Below, one piece after another: positions 17,914-26,785 of a stretch of DNA of 64,000 nt. Position 1 is the first letter of the stretch; each line of letters opens with the position of its first letter. The position numbers and the translations under genes are program-made. The stretch comes from Propionibacterium acidifaciens DSM 21887 (GTDB lineage: Bacteria > Actinomycetota > Actinomycetes > Propionibacteriales > Propionibacteriaceae): contig NZ_AUFR01000002.1 in assembly GCF_000426605.1 (NCBI RefSeq), positions 52,169 to 116,168 on the forward strand, given 5' to 3'. Below the pieces are notes generated by a model, which ran no database searches, was not told the DNA's origin, and saw nothing but the letters and a program-made list of their open reading frames with translations.

Positions 17914-18894
17914 ATGCGGCACGGCCACACCCGCGACGCCCACGAGCACGGCCACGGCGAACCGGACGAGGTGCACGAGCAGCACCACGACCACGGCGTG
18001 ACCGTCACCGCCGCCACCCGCCGCGGGCCCCTGTGGGCGGCGCTGCTCCTCCTACTGGCCTTCATGCTCGCCGAGGTCGTCATCGCGCTTCTGACCGGCT
18101 CGCTGGCCCTGCTGTCCGACGCCGGGCACATGCTCACCGACGCCGCCTCGATCGCCATCGCCCTGTGGGCCGCGGGCCTGGCCGTCCGGCCGCCCAGGGG
18201 GCCGATGACCTTCGGCTGGCGACGAGCCGAGATCATCTCGGCCATGGTCAACGGCGTGAGCCTGCTCGTCGTGGCGCTCGTCGTCCTCGTCGAGGCCGTC
18301 CGCCGCCTCGTCGACCCGCCGCAGGTCGACGCCCTGCCGGTCATCGTCGTCGCCCTCGTCGGCATGGTCGTCAACGTCGTCGACGTGCGCCTCATCGCCG
18401 CCGCCAACCGCACGAGCCTCAACGTCGAGGGTGCCTACCAGCACATCCTCACCGACCTGTTCGGCTTCATCGGCACCCTCGTCGCCGGCGTCGTCATCTA
18501 CGTCACCGACTGGACGCGCGCCGATGCGATCGCCTCGCTCATCGTCGTGGCTCTCATGGCGCGGGCCGGGGTGCCGATCACGATCAAGGCCGTCCGCGTC
18601 CTCATGGAGGCCGCTCCGGCCGACCTCGACCTCGACGAGGTGCGCGAGCACCTGCTCGGCGTCGACCACGTGCAGGCCGCCCACGACCTGCACGCCTGGA
18701 CCGTCACCTCGGGCGTCACGTCGATCAGCGCCCACGTCGTCATCGCGGACGAGTGCTTCACCGACTCGCACGCCAACGAGATCCTCGACCAGCTGGACGA
18801 GTGCCTAGCCGAGCACTTCGACATCAGCCACTCGACCATCCAGCTCGAGCCGGCCCGGCACCGGGCCCACGAGCGCAACACGACGAGCGTCTGA
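17914..18894 (+). CDS. czcD: Cation diffusion facilitator (CzcD/ZitB-type zinc exporter)
   Basis: A 326-residue CDF antiporter that should export Zn(II) or a similar divalent ion across the cytoplasmic membrane. The N-terminus is His-rich (residues 2-27). Six hydrophobic segments follow. The transport-site ligands are visible as D69/H72/D76 (SDAGHMLTDA) and H176/D180 (HILTD), the HD-HD pattern typical of zinc transporters. The cytosolic C-terminal domain (about 230-310) carries the HDLHAWTVTSG motif. The ATG at 17914 is chosen because of AGGAGG upstream; an in-frame start 117 bp earlier lacks support. Confidence 0.9.
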   Translation: MRHGHTRDAHEHGHGEPDEVHEQHHDHGVTVTAATRRGPLWAALLLLLAFMLAEVVIALLTGSLALLSDAGHMLTDAASIAIALWAAGLAVRPPRGPMTFGWRRAEIISAMVNGVSLLVVALVVLVEAVRRLVDPPQVDALPVIVVALVGMVVNVVDVRLIAAANRTSLNVEGAYQHILTDLFGFIGTLVAGVVIYVTDWTRADAIASLIVVALMARAGVPITIKAVRVLMEAAPADLDLDEVREHLLGVDHVQAAHDLHAWTVTSGVTSISAHVVIADECFTDSHANEILDQLDECLAEHFDISHSTIQLEPARHRAHERNTTSV

Positions 18895-18925
18895 GGAACG
18901 AGCGACCGGGGAGCGCCCGAGTCGT

Positions 18926-19213
18926 TCAGGCCTGGGCGAAGACGCCGGTGACCGGGTTCCACTCGGTGATGCTGCGCTTCATGACGACGCCCTCGACGAC
19001 CATCGGGTCGGCGTCGCTCAGCGCCGCCGCGGCGGCCTCGTCGGGCGTCTCGACGATGAGCAGCGCCCGGACCGGATCGGTGCCGAGCAGGGGTCCGGCG
19101 GCCTTGAGTGAGCCCGCGGCGTACAGCTCGCGCAGATAGGCGCGGTGGACGGGACGCACGGCATCGGCGTCCTTGGCGGGGTCGTAGATGTAGTCGATGA
19201 TGAAGAAGGACAT
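18926..19213 (-). CDS. YciI-family protein
   Basis: A 95-residue single-domain YciI/YCII protein, a ferredoxin-like alpha+beta fold. It begins FFIIDYIYD and has the conserved His23 in RPVHRAYL, then AAGPLLGTD and the C-terminal SITEWNPV strand. Family members bind small ligands, and some are proposed as dehalogenase-like or muconolactone-isomerase-like enzymes; most have no known reaction. The start at 19213 follows CAGGAGCG. It is convergent with the CDF gene, and the 31 bp between can form a GAACGA...TCGTTC hairpin that may serve both. Confidence 0.85.
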   Translation of the reverse strand: MSFFIIDYIYDPAKDADAVRPVHRAYLRELYAAGSLKAAGPLLGTDPVRALLIVETPDEAAAAALSDADPMVVEGVVMKRSITEWNPVTGVFAQA

Positions 19214-19396
19214 CCTCGCTCCTGTGGTGCTCGGCGGCCCGTCCGGGCAGGACGGCAGTCCAAGCAAAGCAGATCGCCCGGCCCTCGCGCTCCATCCGGT
19301 GGGAATCCTGTGGCGCCTCCGCGACCGGGGCTGGCGTCGATGCCGCGCGCCCGTCCGGCGGGGATCCGGGCGGATTCGGACGTGCGCCCCGGTGAC

Positions 19397-19425
19397 TTGG
19401 GCGTGAGCCCCCGGTGTCGTAGCAT
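19397..19425 (+). promoter_or_regulatory. Promoter of the infA-rplQ operon
   Basis: TTGGGC (19397-19402), a 17-bp gap and TAGCAT (19420-19425) resemble a vegetative actinobacterial promoter. The implied leader of about 100 nt contains a perfect hairpin. The 320 bp between the YciI gene and infA hold no other recognisable feature. Confidence 0.4.
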
Positions 19426-19454
19426 TGACCGTCGGTTCTTTGTGCCCGATGGTG

Positions 19455-19474
19455 CCCGCATGCTCGCATGCGGG
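19455..19474 (+). promoter_or_regulatory. Perfect leader hairpin upstream of infA
   Basis: CCCGCATG-CTCG-CATGCGGG is an 8-bp perfect stem with a tetraloop, about 30 nt into the predicted infA leader and 60 nt before the start codon. It may be an attenuator or protein-binding element; no ligand can be inferred. Confidence 0.5.
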
Positions 19475-19533
19475 TGTCCTGCGGCTGCGGCCGCCGGGCA
19501 CGTCCAAGCGTTCGATCGAGAGATTGAGAGTCA

Positions 19534-19755
19534 ATGACCAAGAAAGAGGGGGCCCTCGAGCTGGAGGGCACGGTCGTGGAGGCCCTGCCCAACGCGATGT
19601 TCCGTGTTGAGCTGGACAACGGCCACAAGGTGCTGTCGACGATCAGCGGGAAGATGCGTCAGCATTACATCCGCATCCTGCCCCAGGATCGTGTCGTCGT
19701 GGAGCTCTCCCCCTACGACCTGACGCGCGGACGCATCGTCTACCGCCACAAGTAA
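19534..19755 (+). CDS. infA: Translation initiation factor IF-1
   Basis: A 73-residue OB-fold (S1-like) protein that binds the 30S A site during initiation. The family core is complete: [24 protein letters not shown] split by short turns, then [15 protein letters not shown] and PYDLTRGRI. It starts at ATG 19534 after a modest GAGAG. It heads the alpha operon infA-rpmJ-rpsM-rpsK-rpsD-rpoA-rplQ. Unusually, map is not directly upstream. Confidence 0.96.
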   Translation: MTKKEGALELEGTVVEALPNAMFRVELDNGHKVLSTISGKMRQHYIRILPQDRVVVELSPYDLTRGRIVYRHK

Positions 19756-19811
19756 TCACGTCAACCCACGGCCGCGGGCGCCCGCCCCGCGGCCCAGCAA
19801 GGAGAGGCTCG

Positions 19812-19925
19812 ATGAAGGTCCAGCCGAGCGTCAAGAAGATCTGCGACAACTGCAAGGTGATCCGTCGCCGCGGTGTCGTCCGGGTGATCTGCACCAACCC
19901 GCGCCACAAGCAGCGCCAGGGCTGA
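19812..19925 (+). CDS. rpmJ: 50S ribosomal protein L36
   Basis: A 37-residue ribosomal protein. It reads [15 protein letters not shown] and ends NPRHKQRQG. The zinc ligands Cys11, Cys14, Cys27 and His33 are present, so this is the zinc-binding (C+) form. An AAGGAGAGG ribosome-binding site lies eight bases upstream. It sits in its standard place between infA and rpsM. The 206 bp after it hold only the rpsM leader. Confidence 0.95.
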   Translation: MKVQPSVKKICDNCKVIRRRGVVRVICTNPRHKQRQG

Positions 19926-20131
19926 GAACCCGCTCTTCGGACAACTGAACAACCGCCGCGGACCGCCGCGGCGGCGCCCAACGTGAGAGCAGGGCTGGGA
20001 GCCGCCCAGTCGAACCCCCGGACGAAGGCCGGGGCCCGCCGGCGAACCGCTCGCCGGGCCAACGGGAACGCCTCACGCCACAACCTTCGCGGTCGTACGG
20101 AATCGACCGACAATCCGAAAGGTATCGCCAC

Positions 20132-20506
20132 ATGGCACGCCTCGAAGGAGTCGACCTGCCGCGCGAGAAGCGCCTCGAGGTCGCACTCACCCACATCTAC
20201 GGCATCGGCAGGACCCGGGCCGACAAGATTCTGGAAGCCACCGGCATCAGCCCGGACATCCGCGTGAAGGACCTGACGGACGAGCAGCTCGTCGCCCTTC
20301 GCGACTTCATCGACGCCAACTACGAGGTCGAGGGCGATCTTCGCCGCGCCGTTGCCGCCGACATCCGCCGCAAGATCGAGATCGGCGCCTACCAGGGCCG
20401 CCGGCACCGCTCCGGCCTGCCCGTGCGGGGCCAGCGCACCCGCACCAACGCCCGTACCCGGAAGGGCCGCAAGAAGGCCGTCGCCGGCAAGAAGAAGGCC
20501 CGCTGA
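20132..20506 (+). CDS. rpsM: 30S ribosomal protein S13
   Basis: A 124-residue protein of the 30S head that contacts the P-site tRNA and the B1 bridges. Clear family sequence: [20 protein letters not shown], the helix-two-turn-helix [12 protein letters not shown], and the highly basic C-terminal tail [18 protein letters not shown] ending KKKAR. The start ATG at 20132 follows GAAAGG. Standard operon position before rpsK. Confidence 0.97.
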   Translation: MARLEGVDLPREKRLEVALTHIYGIGRTRADKILEATGISPDIRVKDLTDEQLVALRDFIDANYEVEGDLRRAVAADIRRKIEIGAYQGRRHRSGLPVRGQRTRTNARTRKGRKKAVAGKKKAR

Positions 20507-20551
20507 GCCTGCGGGTGACGCGGAACAAGGATTCCAGGAGACACAGAACTC

Positions 20552-20959
20552 ATGGCTACAGCAGCCCGCAAGAGCGCCGCGAGGACCAAGGTGCGGCGCA
20601 AGGAGAAGAAGAATGTGGTCGCCGGGCAGGCCCACATCAAGAGCACGTTCAACAACACGATCATCGCCATCACGGACGCCTCCGGCGCCGTGATCGCATG
20701 GGCCTCCGCCGGCACCGTCGGCTTCAAGGGCTCCCGCAAGTCGACCCCGTTCGCCGCGCAGATGGCAGCCGAGGCTGCTGGTCGTCGTGCCATGGACCAT
20801 GGCATGAAGCGCATCGACGTCTTCGTCAAGGGCCCCGGCTCCGGCCGCGAGACCGCCATCCGTTCGCTCGGCGCCATCGGTCTGGAGGTCGGCACGATCT
20901 CCGACGTCACCCCGGTGCCGCACAACGGCTGCCGCCCCCCGAAGCGCCGCCGCGTCTGA
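20552..20959 (+). CDS. rpsK: 30S ribosomal protein S11
   Basis: A 135-residue protein of the 30S platform lining the mRNA exit path. Conserved blocks are [41 protein letters not shown] and the C-terminal [17 protein letters not shown]. The basic N-terminus ([18 protein letters not shown]) is of normal actinobacterial length. The ribosome-binding site CAGGAG lies about a dozen bases upstream. It follows rpsM by 45 bp. Confidence 0.97.
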   Translation: MATAARKSAARTKVRRKEKKNVVAGQAHIKSTFNNTIIAITDASGAVIAWASAGTVGFKGSRKSTPFAAQMAAEAAGRRAMDHGMKRIDVFVKGPGSGRETAIRSLGAIGLEVGTISDVTPVPHNGCRPPKRRRV

Positions 20960-20990
20960 ACCCGACCAAGCAGAAAAGGACTGAACAACA

Positions 20991-21596
20991 ATGGCCCGTT
21001 ACACCGGCCCCATGACCAAGAAGTCCCGTCGCCTCGGGGTTGACCTGGTCGGCAATGACAAGGCCTTCGAGCGCCGTCCGTACGCCCCGGGCGTCCACGG
21101 CCGCGGGCGGACGAAGGACTCGGAGTACTCCCTCCAGCTGCGCGAGAAGCAGAAGGCCCGCTTCGCCTACGGCGTGCTCGAGAAGCAGTTCCGCCACTAC
21201 TACGAGGAGGCCTCGCGCCGCCAGGGCAAGACCGGCGATCTGCTGCTGCAGATCCTCGAGTCCCGCCTCGACAACGTCGTGTACCGCGCCGGCTTCGCCA
21301 CGACGCGCCGCCAGGCGCGCCAGCTGGTGAGCCACGGCCACTTCCTCGTCAACGGCAGGAAGGTGAACATCCCCAGCTTCCGCGTGAGCGCCCTCGACAT
21401 CATCGACGTGCGCCCGAAGAGCCAGGGCATGGTCCCCTTCGTCGTGGCCCGCGAGACCTTCGGCGAGCGCGACGTGCCCGCCTGGCTCACCGTCAAGCCC
21501 AACAGGATGCGCATCCTCGTGCATCAGCTGCCCACGCGCGAGCAGATCGTCGTGGACGTCAACGAGCAGGCAATCGTCGAGCTCTACTCGAAGTAG
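20991..21596 (+). CDS. rpsD: 30S ribosomal protein S4
   Basis: A 201-residue primary 16S rRNA-binding protein and assembly initiator; in many bacteria it also acts as a translational repressor of the alpha operon. The N-terminus MARYTGPMTKKSRRLGVDL lacks the zinc-binding cysteines of some S4 proteins (C-minus form). The S4 RNA-binding domain is visible as ESRLDNVVYRAGFATTRRQA and VNGRKVNIPSF. The C-terminus IVELYSK is standard. The start follows AAAAGGA. Confidence 0.97.
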   Translation: MARYTGPMTKKSRRLGVDLVGNDKAFERRPYAPGVHGRGRTKDSEYSLQLREKQKARFAYGVLEKQFRHYYEEASRRQGKTGDLLLQILESRLDNVVYRAGFATTRRQARQLVSHGHFLVNGRKVNIPSFRVSALDIIDVRPKSQGMVPFVVARETFGERDVPAWLTVKPNRMRILVHQLPTREQIVVDVNEQAIVELYSK

Positions 21597-21752
21597 TCGG
21601 CGCGCCCCCGCGCCGGTCCTCCGCCGGTGCGGGGCGGTCGTCCTCTTCACGGCGCGCGGGGCCGGTCCCCGCGTCCCCACCGGGTTGCGAGGAGGTCTCC
21701 GCAGCCCACTCATCGCCCCGTCATATAGCGGTCGGGGCGGAAAGGCAGAAGA

Positions 21753-22775
21753 ATGCTCATCGCACAGCGTCCGACCCTGTCGGAGGAGGTCGTCAGCGAC
21801 TTCCGCTCGCGTTTCGTCATCGAGCCCCTCGAGCCCGGTTTCGGCTACACGCTCGGCAATTCATTGCGCCGCACGCTGCTCAGCTCGATCCCCGGCGCCT
21901 CGATCACCTCGATCAAGATCGAGGGCAACCAGCACGAGTTCTCCACGCTGCCGGGCGTCGTCGAGGACGTCACCGAGATCATCCTCAACCTCAAGGGCCT
22001 CGTGCTCTCGAGCGAGGAGGACGAGCCGGTCGCCATGTACCTGCGCAAGTCGGGCGCCGGCGAGGTCACCGCCGCCGACATCGCGGTGCCGGCCGGCGTC
22101 GAGATCCACAACCCCGAGCTGCACATCGCCACCCTGTCCGAGGACGGCTCCATCGAGATGGAGCTCATCGTCGAGCGGGGCCGCGGCTACGTGTCGAGCA
22201 CCCTCAACAACGACCCCGACGCCGAGATCGGGAGGATCCCCGTCGACTCGCTGTACTCGCCCGTGCTGAAGGTGAGCTACAAGGTCGAGGCCACGCGCGT
22301 CGAGACGCGCACCGACTTCGACCGCCTCGTCGTCGACGTGGAGACCAAGCCGAGCATCCGCCCGCGCGACGCCGTGGCGTCCGCCGGCAAGACCCTCGTC
22401 GAGCTCTTCGGTCTGTTCCGCGAGCTCAACGTCGAGGCCGAGGGCGTCGAGATGGGGCCGAGCCCGGTCGACGAGCAGCTGGCCGCCGACCTGGCCCTGC
22501 CGGTCGACGACCTGCACCTTTCGGTGCGCTCGTACAACTGCCTCAAGCGCGAGGGCATCCACACCGTGGGCGAGCTGGTCAGCCGCTCCGAGCAGGACCT
22601 GCTCGACATCCGCAACTTCGGTTCGAAGTCGATCGACGAGGTCAAGGACAAGCTGGCCGAGCTGGGCCTGTCCCTCAAGGACAGCGCCCCCGGCTTCGAC
22701 CCGCTGGCCGCTGTGGACCGCTACGAGGACGAAGAAGACGACGGCGCCGACTACGCCGAGACGGAACAGTACTGA
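21753..22775 (+). CDS. rpoA: DNA-directed RNA polymerase subunit alpha
   Basis: A 340-residue core subunit of RNA polymerase that seeds assembly (N-terminal domain, about 1-230) and binds UP elements and regulators (C-terminal domain, about 250-320). Seen: [34 protein letters not shown], and the alpha-CTD helices [20 protein letters not shown] and [15 protein letters not shown] short acidic tail ([16 protein letters not shown]) ends it. The start ATG follows CGGAAAGGC. The 156-bp gap from rpsD is somewhat larger than usual. Confidence 0.98.
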   Translation: MLIAQRPTLSEEVVSDFRSRFVIEPLEPGFGYTLGNSLRRTLLSSIPGASITSIKIEGNQHEFSTLPGVVEDVTEIILNLKGLVLSSEEDEPVAMYLRKSGAGEVTAADIAVPAGVEIHNPELHIATLSEDGSIEMELIVERGRGYVSSTLNNDPDAEIGRIPVDSLYSPVLKVSYKVEATRVETRTDFDRLVVDVETKPSIRPRDAVASAGKTLVELFGLFRELNVEAEGVEMGPSPVDEQLAADLALPVDDLHLSVRSYNCLKREGIHTVGELVSRSEQDLLDIRNFGSKSIDEVKDKLAELGLSLKDSAPGFDPLAAVDRYEDEEDDGADYAETEQY

Positions 22776-22818
22776 TCCGTGCGCCTCGTGCGCGCCACAT
22801 GATTTGGAGAGTTGAACA

Positions 22819-23346
22819 ATGCCCAAGCCCACGAAGGGTCCCCGCCTCGGCGGCAGCGCGTCCCACCAGCGGATCATCCTGGCGAACCTCGCCAGCCAGC
22901 TGTTCGAGCACGGCCGCATCACCACCACGGTGACCCGTGCCCGCCGCGTGCAGCCGCTGGCCGAGACGCTCATCACCAAGGCCAAGCGCGGCGATCTGCA
23001 CAGTCGTCGTCGTGTCGCCAGGACGATCCGCGACAAGGACGTGCTGCGCCACCTCTTCGACGACATCGCCCCGGTGCTCGAGGGCCGCGAGGGCGGTTGC
23101 ACCCGCATCACGCGGATCGGCAACCGCAGGGGGGACAACGCCCCGATGGCCGTCCTCGAGATCATCACCGATCCGGTCGAGTCCAAGGCCTCCGCGCCCG
23201 CCGCCGGGACGGTCGAGGACACGGTCGAGGACGTTGTCGGGGAGCCCGCCGCCGACGCCCCCGTCGACGACGAGGAGTCCTCGTCCGAGGACGCTCCGGC
23301 CGAGGACGATGCCTCCGCCGACGCGGACACCGCCGACGAGGCCTGA
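22819..23346 (+). CDS. rplQ: 50S ribosomal protein L17 with acidic C-terminal extension
   Basis: A 175-residue L17. Residues 1-118 are the normal ribosomal domain ([60 protein letters not shown]). The last ~55 residues are a strongly acidic Ala/Asp/Glu-rich tail, as in several other actinobacteria, of unknown function. It follows rpoA by 43 bp with GGAGAG upstream. It is the last gene of the alpha operon; a 20-bp terminator stem follows, and truA is not here. Confidence 0.96.
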   Translation: MPKPTKGPRLGGSASHQRIILANLASQLFEHGRITTTVTRARRVQPLAETLITKAKRGDLHSRRRVARTIRDKDVLRHLFDDIAPVLEGREGGCTRITRIGNRRGDNAPMAVLEIITDPVESKASAPAAGTVEDTVEDVVGEPAADAPVDDEESSSEDAPAEDDASADADTADEA

Positions 23347-23360
23347 GACCGCCCCGAGAA

Positions 23361-23406
23361 CGCGCAGGACCCCCGACGCCGGAAGGGGCGTCGGGGGTCC
23401 TGCGCG
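23361..23406 (+). terminator. Strong terminator of the alpha operon
   Basis: CGCGCAGGACCCCCGACGCC and its exact 20-base complement flank a 6-nt GGAAGG loop, starting 14 bp after the rplQ stop. No U tract follows. It is the longest perfect stem I found in the window. Confidence 0.85.
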
Positions 23407-23582
23407 TCATGCGGGTGGCCCCGGGGTCGGGGGGTGCGTGTGCCGGCCGCTCGCTGGCCCCGTCGTGGTCGCCCGAGGTTCGTCGGGGTTCTGTGCAGGG
23501 GAGGCTCGAGCCCGGGGCGGGGTGACGCGGGGCGGTGACGGGCGGCTTGCCCGGAGGGCCGCTCCTGGGCGAGGGTGGGTCC

Positions 23583-24380
23583 ATGCGGATCGCCCTCGCC
23601 CAGCTGCTGGCCACCACCGAGCCCCGGGAGAACCTGGCGCAGATCGCCGATCTCGCGGCCCGCGCCGCCGACCTGGGGGCCGAGCTGGTGGTCCTCCCGG
23701 AGGCGACGATGTGCTCCTTCCGGCGGAACCCGGCGGAGGCGGCCGAGCCCCTCGACGGGCCGTGGGCGAGCGCCGTGCGCGCCCTCGGCGCGCGGCTCGG
23801 CGTCGTCATCGCGGTGGGGATGTTCACCGACTCCCCGGACGGCCGGGTGCGCAACACGCTCCTGGTCACGGGGCCGGGCGGCGCCCGGTACGACAAGATC
23901 CACCTCTTCGACGCCCTCGGGCGGCGGGAGTCGGCTCGGGTCGCGCCGGGGGACCGCCTGGTCCTGGCGCGGGTCGGGGCCGAGCGCATCGGGCTGGCCG
24001 TCTGCTACGACGTCCGGTTCCCGGCCCAGTTCGTCGCCCTGGCCCGCCGCGGCGCCAGGGCGGTGCTCGTGTGCGCCTCGTGGGCGCCCGGGGCGGGCAA
24101 GGTGCACCAGTGGAGGACGCTCGTCACGGCGCGGGCGATGGACTGCGCGTCCTTCGTCATCGCCGTCGACCAGGCGGATCCCGGCGGGGGCGGCACGGCG
24201 CCCACCGGGGTGGGGCACTCGATGGTGGTGGACCCCTCCGGCGAGGTGCTCCTCGAGCTCGGGACGGGGCCCGGGCTGGCCGTCGTCGACGTGGATCTCG
24301 ATCTCGCCGACGTCGTCCGGGCCCGGCTGCCCGTCCTCGAGGACGGATCCTCCGCCGGGACGCCGACCGACGCCCCCTGA
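23583..24380 (+). CDS. Carbon-nitrogen hydrolase (nitrilase/omega-amidase family)
   Basis: A 265-residue nitrilase-superfamily enzyme. The catalytic triad is readable: Glu40 (VVLPEATM), Lys105 (YDKIHLFD) and Cys141 (AVCYDVRFP). Members hydrolyse amides such as deaminated glutathione or alpha-ketoglutaramate; the close form with YDKIHLFD and VCYDVRFP is the Nit1/Nit2-like branch, but the exact substrate is not proven by sequence. The start MRIALAQLLAT at 23583 is chosen over an upstream ATG that adds 16 Gly-rich residues. It is convergent with the rpf gene. Confidence 0.88.
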   Translation: MRIALAQLLATTEPRENLAQIADLAARAADLGAELVVLPEATMCSFRRNPAEAAEPLDGPWASAVRALGARLGVVIAVGMFTDSPDGRVRNTLLVTGPGGARYDKIHLFDALGRRESARVAPGDRLVLARVGAERIGLAVCYDVRFPAQFVALARRGARAVLVCASWAPGAGKVHQWRTLVTARAMDCASFVIAVDQADPGGGGTAPTGVGHSMVVDPSGEVLLELGTGPGLAVVDVDLDLADVVRARLPVLEDGSSAGTPTDAP

Positions 24381-24426
24381 CGGAGGGGCCGGCGGGCCGG
24401 GGGCGGAGATGGGCGGCCGCCGGGGG

Positions 24427-25557
24427 TCAGGCGGCGGAGGCGCAGCCCCAGGGCGAGAGGCCGCGCTGGGCGTAGACCTTGTTGGCGATCGTGATCTGCT
24501 GCTCGCGGGTGGCCTGATCGGCGCGGGGCGCGTACTGGCCGCCGCCGGCGCCGAGCCAGGTCTGGTTGTCGAACTGCAGGCCGCCGTAGTAGCCGTTGCC
24601 GGAGTTGATCGACCAGTTGCCGGTGGACTCGCAGGCGGCGATCCGGTCCCACATGGCGGCGTTCGACAGGTCGAGGCCATCGGTGGAGCCGGTGCTCCCG
24701 CCGGCTGACGAGGACTTCGCTGACGAGGACTTCTTCGTGCCGACGGCGACCTCCTCGGTCACGGGCTCGGAGGCGACCTTCTCGGACTTGGTGGTGCGGC
24801 TCTCCTCGACGCCATCGACCATGACGACCTCGTACTCGACGTCCTTGGAGCCGTCCTTGCCCTCCTTGGTCACCTTCTCGGTGCCGGAGTCGAGGCTGTC
24901 GTCCTCGATCTTCTTCGTGTCGTGGGCGATCGTCTCGGTGGTCTTGACGTCCTGGACGGTGACGCGCTGCACCTGGACGCGCATGCCCTCGGTGAGGGGG
25001 GTGCTCACGTCGGCGCTCACGCGGTCCCTCTCGCCGAGCGTGATGCCGTTGGAGGCGAGCAGGTCGGCGACGGTCTCGTCGGTGGAGACCATGGTGCGGT
25101 CCTGGCCGTCCGCGACGAGCGTGACGTGCTTGGGAGTCACCGCGGTGACCGTGATGCCCTCGCGCTCGATGCGGGTGCTGCGGTCGATCGAGATACGGGC
25201 GTCATCGGCCACGCCGAGCGAGTCGAGGACGTCGTCGAGACTGGTGGAGGTGGTCCACAGCGAGTTCTCCGCGCCGTCGATGGTGACGTTGACCGGACGG
25301 CCGTAGTTCACCGAGACCTGTTGGCCGTCGGTGATCCTCGTGTCGAGCGAGGTGTTGAGGGCATCGTGCTCGCCGAGCGCGATGCCGTGGGCGTTGAGCA
25401 GGTCGGCGACCGTGCCGCCCAGCTGGTGGGCGTGGGTGGTCTGGCCGTCGACCGTCAGCTCGACGTCGTTGTCGGCCAGAGCGATGCTGAACCCACTGGT
25501 GAACAGCGTCGCCGCACCGACGCAGGTGGCGACCGGGGCGGTCCATGTCTTCTTCAC
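24427..25557 (-). CDS. rpfB: Resuscitation-promoting factor (RpfB-like) peptidoglycan hydrolase
   Basis: A 376-residue exported muralytic protein. The N-terminus (KKTWTAPVATCVGAATLFTSG) is a signal or anchor. Three DUF348-type modules follow (each ending in DLL/VLDSL-x-G, roughly residues 30-200), then a G5 domain (about 205-280, with the KTTETIAHDTKKI and KEGKDG landmarks), a Ser-rich linker, and the C-terminal Rpf/transglycosylase fold (about 300-376). The last has the catalytic Glu in WDRIAACESTGNW and two Cys that can pair (CEST and WGCAS). The start GTG at 25557 follows CAGGAG. In many actinobacteria rpfB lies beside rsmA; here it stands alone. Confidence 0.93.
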   Translation of the reverse strand: MKKTWTAPVATCVGAATLFTSGFSIALADNDVELTVDGQTTHAHQLGGTVADLLNAHGIALGEHDALNTSLDTRITDGQQVSVNYGRPVNVTIDGAENSLWTTSTSLDDVLDSLGVADDARISIDRSTRIEREGITVTAVTPKHVTLVADGQDRTMVSTDETVADLLASNGITLGERDRVSADVSTPLTEGMRVQVQRVTVQDVKTTETIAHDTKKIEDDSLDSGTEKVTKEGKDGSKDVEYEVVMVDGVEESRTTKSEKVASEPVTEEVAVGTKKSSSAKSSSAGGSTGSTDGLDLSNAAMWDRIAACESTGNWSINSGNGYYGGLQFDNQTWLGAGGGQYAPRADQATREQQITIANKVYAQRGLSPWGCASAA

Positions 25558-25639
25558 GCGTTCGGACTCCTGATGAGCTGGGTGAGTGTCCTGTGCCACG
25601 CTCCGGCACGGAGGAAGAGCGCGTCGCGTGAGCGCCCCC

Positions 25640-25668
25640 AGTCTAAGACAGAGCTGAGAAATGTGGAA
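25640..25668 (-). promoter_or_regulatory. Promoter of the rpfB-like gene
   Basis: On the minus strand TTCCAC, a 17-bp gap and TAGACT. The -10 region sits in a GTCTTAGACT core that is identical in the promoter of the NlpC/P60-like gene at 41603. The leader would be about 75 nt, too short for a ydaO-type riboswitch. Confidence 0.45.
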
Positions 25669-25740
25669 GAAGGCGTACGGGGCCGTTCCGCGCCGGTCCG
25701 GGGCCGCGCGCCGCCGTCCCGGAGCGAATGCGCTGGTCGG

Positions 25741-25782
25741 GACGAAGGAAGGGGCTCCCCGCATCCGCGGGGAGCCCCTTCG
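25741..25782 (-). terminator. Terminator of sodA
   Basis: GGGGCTCCCCGC and its exact complement flank an ATCC loop. The stem is extended outward by GACGAAG/CTTCGTC with a small bulge. It starts 55 bp after the sodA stop on the minus strand. Confidence 0.75.
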
Positions 25783-25836
25783 TCCGGGCGAGCGGTTGCC
25801 TCGAGTTTCCTGAGGTGACCGCCGCGCCGGCGCGGC

Positions 25837-26445
25837 TCAGGCGTTCTTCGCGGCGAGGAAGCGCTCGGAGACATCGGCCCAGTTGACGACGTTCCACCAG
25901 TTCTTGACGTAGTCGCCCTTGACGTTCTTGTACTGCAGGTAGAAGGCGTGCTCCCACATGTCGAGCTGGAGGATCGGGGTGGCGCCGGCCGGCAGGTTGT
26001 TCTGGTGGTCGTAGAACTGCAGGGTCTGGATGCGCCTGCCCAGCGGGTCCCACACGAGCGAGGCCCAGCCGGAGCCCTGGATACCGGTGGCCGCGGCCGA
26101 GAACTGGGCCCTCATCGTCTCGAAGGAGCCGAAGAACTCGTCGATGGCCTCGGCCAGCTCACCGGTGGGGGCCTCGGGGCCGGAGCCCTTGGGGGCCATG
26201 TTCCGCCAGAAGACGGAGTGGTTGACGTGGCCGCCGAGGTTGAAGGCCAGGTCCTTCTCGAGCTTGTTGATGGTGCCGAAGTCACCCGCTCCGCGCGCCT
26301 CGGCCAGCTTGTCGAGGGCCGTGTTGGCGCCGTCGACGTAGGCCCTGTGGTGCTTGTCGTGGTGGAGCTCCATGATCTCGCCCGAGATGTAGGGCTCGAG
26401 AGCGGAGTAGTCGTAGGGCAGATCCGGAAGCGTGTAAACGGCCAT
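25837..26445 (-). CDS. sodA: Superoxide dismutase (Fe/Mn, cambialistic-type)
   Basis: A 202-residue cytosolic SOD that dismutates superoxide. Metal ligands are His28 (MELHHDKHH), His76 (HVNHSVFW), Asp162 and His166 (DMWEHAFY). The second-sphere signature [11 protein letters not shown] and the DHQNNL segment are intact. From memory it closely resembles the P. freudenreichii enzyme that works with Fe or Mn; metal preference cannot be decided from these residues alone. The start ATG at 26445 follows GAGGAGAC. It has its own terminator. Upstream lie the hairpin repeats shared with the dead ABC operon. Confidence 0.95.
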   Translation of the reverse strand: MAVYTLPDLPYDYSALEPYISGEIMELHHDKHHRAYVDGANTALDKLAEARGAGDFGTINKLEKDLAFNLGGHVNHSVFWRNMAPKGSGPEAPTGELAEAIDEFFGSFETMRAQFSAAATGIQGSGWASLVWDPLGRRIQTLQFYDHQNNLPAGATPILQLDMWEHAFYLQYKNVKGDYVKNWWNVVNWADVSERFLAAKNA

Positions 26446-26460
26446 GTCTCCTCGTTCCGC

Positions 26461-26781
26461 CCCCCGGTGCGCGGAGGGCTGGTTGTCGGTCCTCGGTGGT
26501 TGTCGATCAGGAGAACGCCCGGACGGCCCGGGGTATTCCAGCCCGGGGGCCCGAGCGCTCACGGTGAACGCCCCCGCAGCGGTTCCTCCGCCGTGCGGGG
26601 GACGCGCGACCGGGGACTGCGGGGGCGGTCGGAAATGACCGGGATCCCCCGCCGTGCGGAGGTCCGCGGTGTTCACACGACCAATGCGCTCCATGGTCCG
26701 GGACTCCTCCGTCGTCCGGGGGACGCGCCCTGCGGCCGACGGCGGACCCCCGACCATGGCGGCCTCTCCGTCGTGCGGAGG
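26461..26781. repeat. Array of ~60-bp-period hairpin repeats
   Basis: Four clear copies of a short dyad (consensus near CCTCCGYCGTGCGGAGGACG) start at 26585, 26646, 26706 and 26765, a 59-61 bp period. Each is preceded by a weaker CATGGYCCGGGA-like stretch. A fifth copy at 26461 and a degenerate one near 26518 extend the series toward sodA. Copies are roughly 70-80% identical and can fold as CCTCCG/CGGAGG-type stems. The 371 bp between sodA and the ABC remnant hold nothing else but a separate 9-bp dyad. Confidence 0.65.
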
Positions 26782-26785
26782 ATGC

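Noticed and set aside
25558-25639. A ydaO (c-di-AMP) riboswitch controlling rpfB
   Set aside because: The predicted leader of about 75 nt is too short for that riboswitch, and its conserved core is not seen.
26461-26781. A CRISPR array (period ~60 bp, palindromic repeats)
   Set aside because: The repeats are only ~70-80% identical to each other, the flanking parts share similarity too, and no cas gene is in the window.
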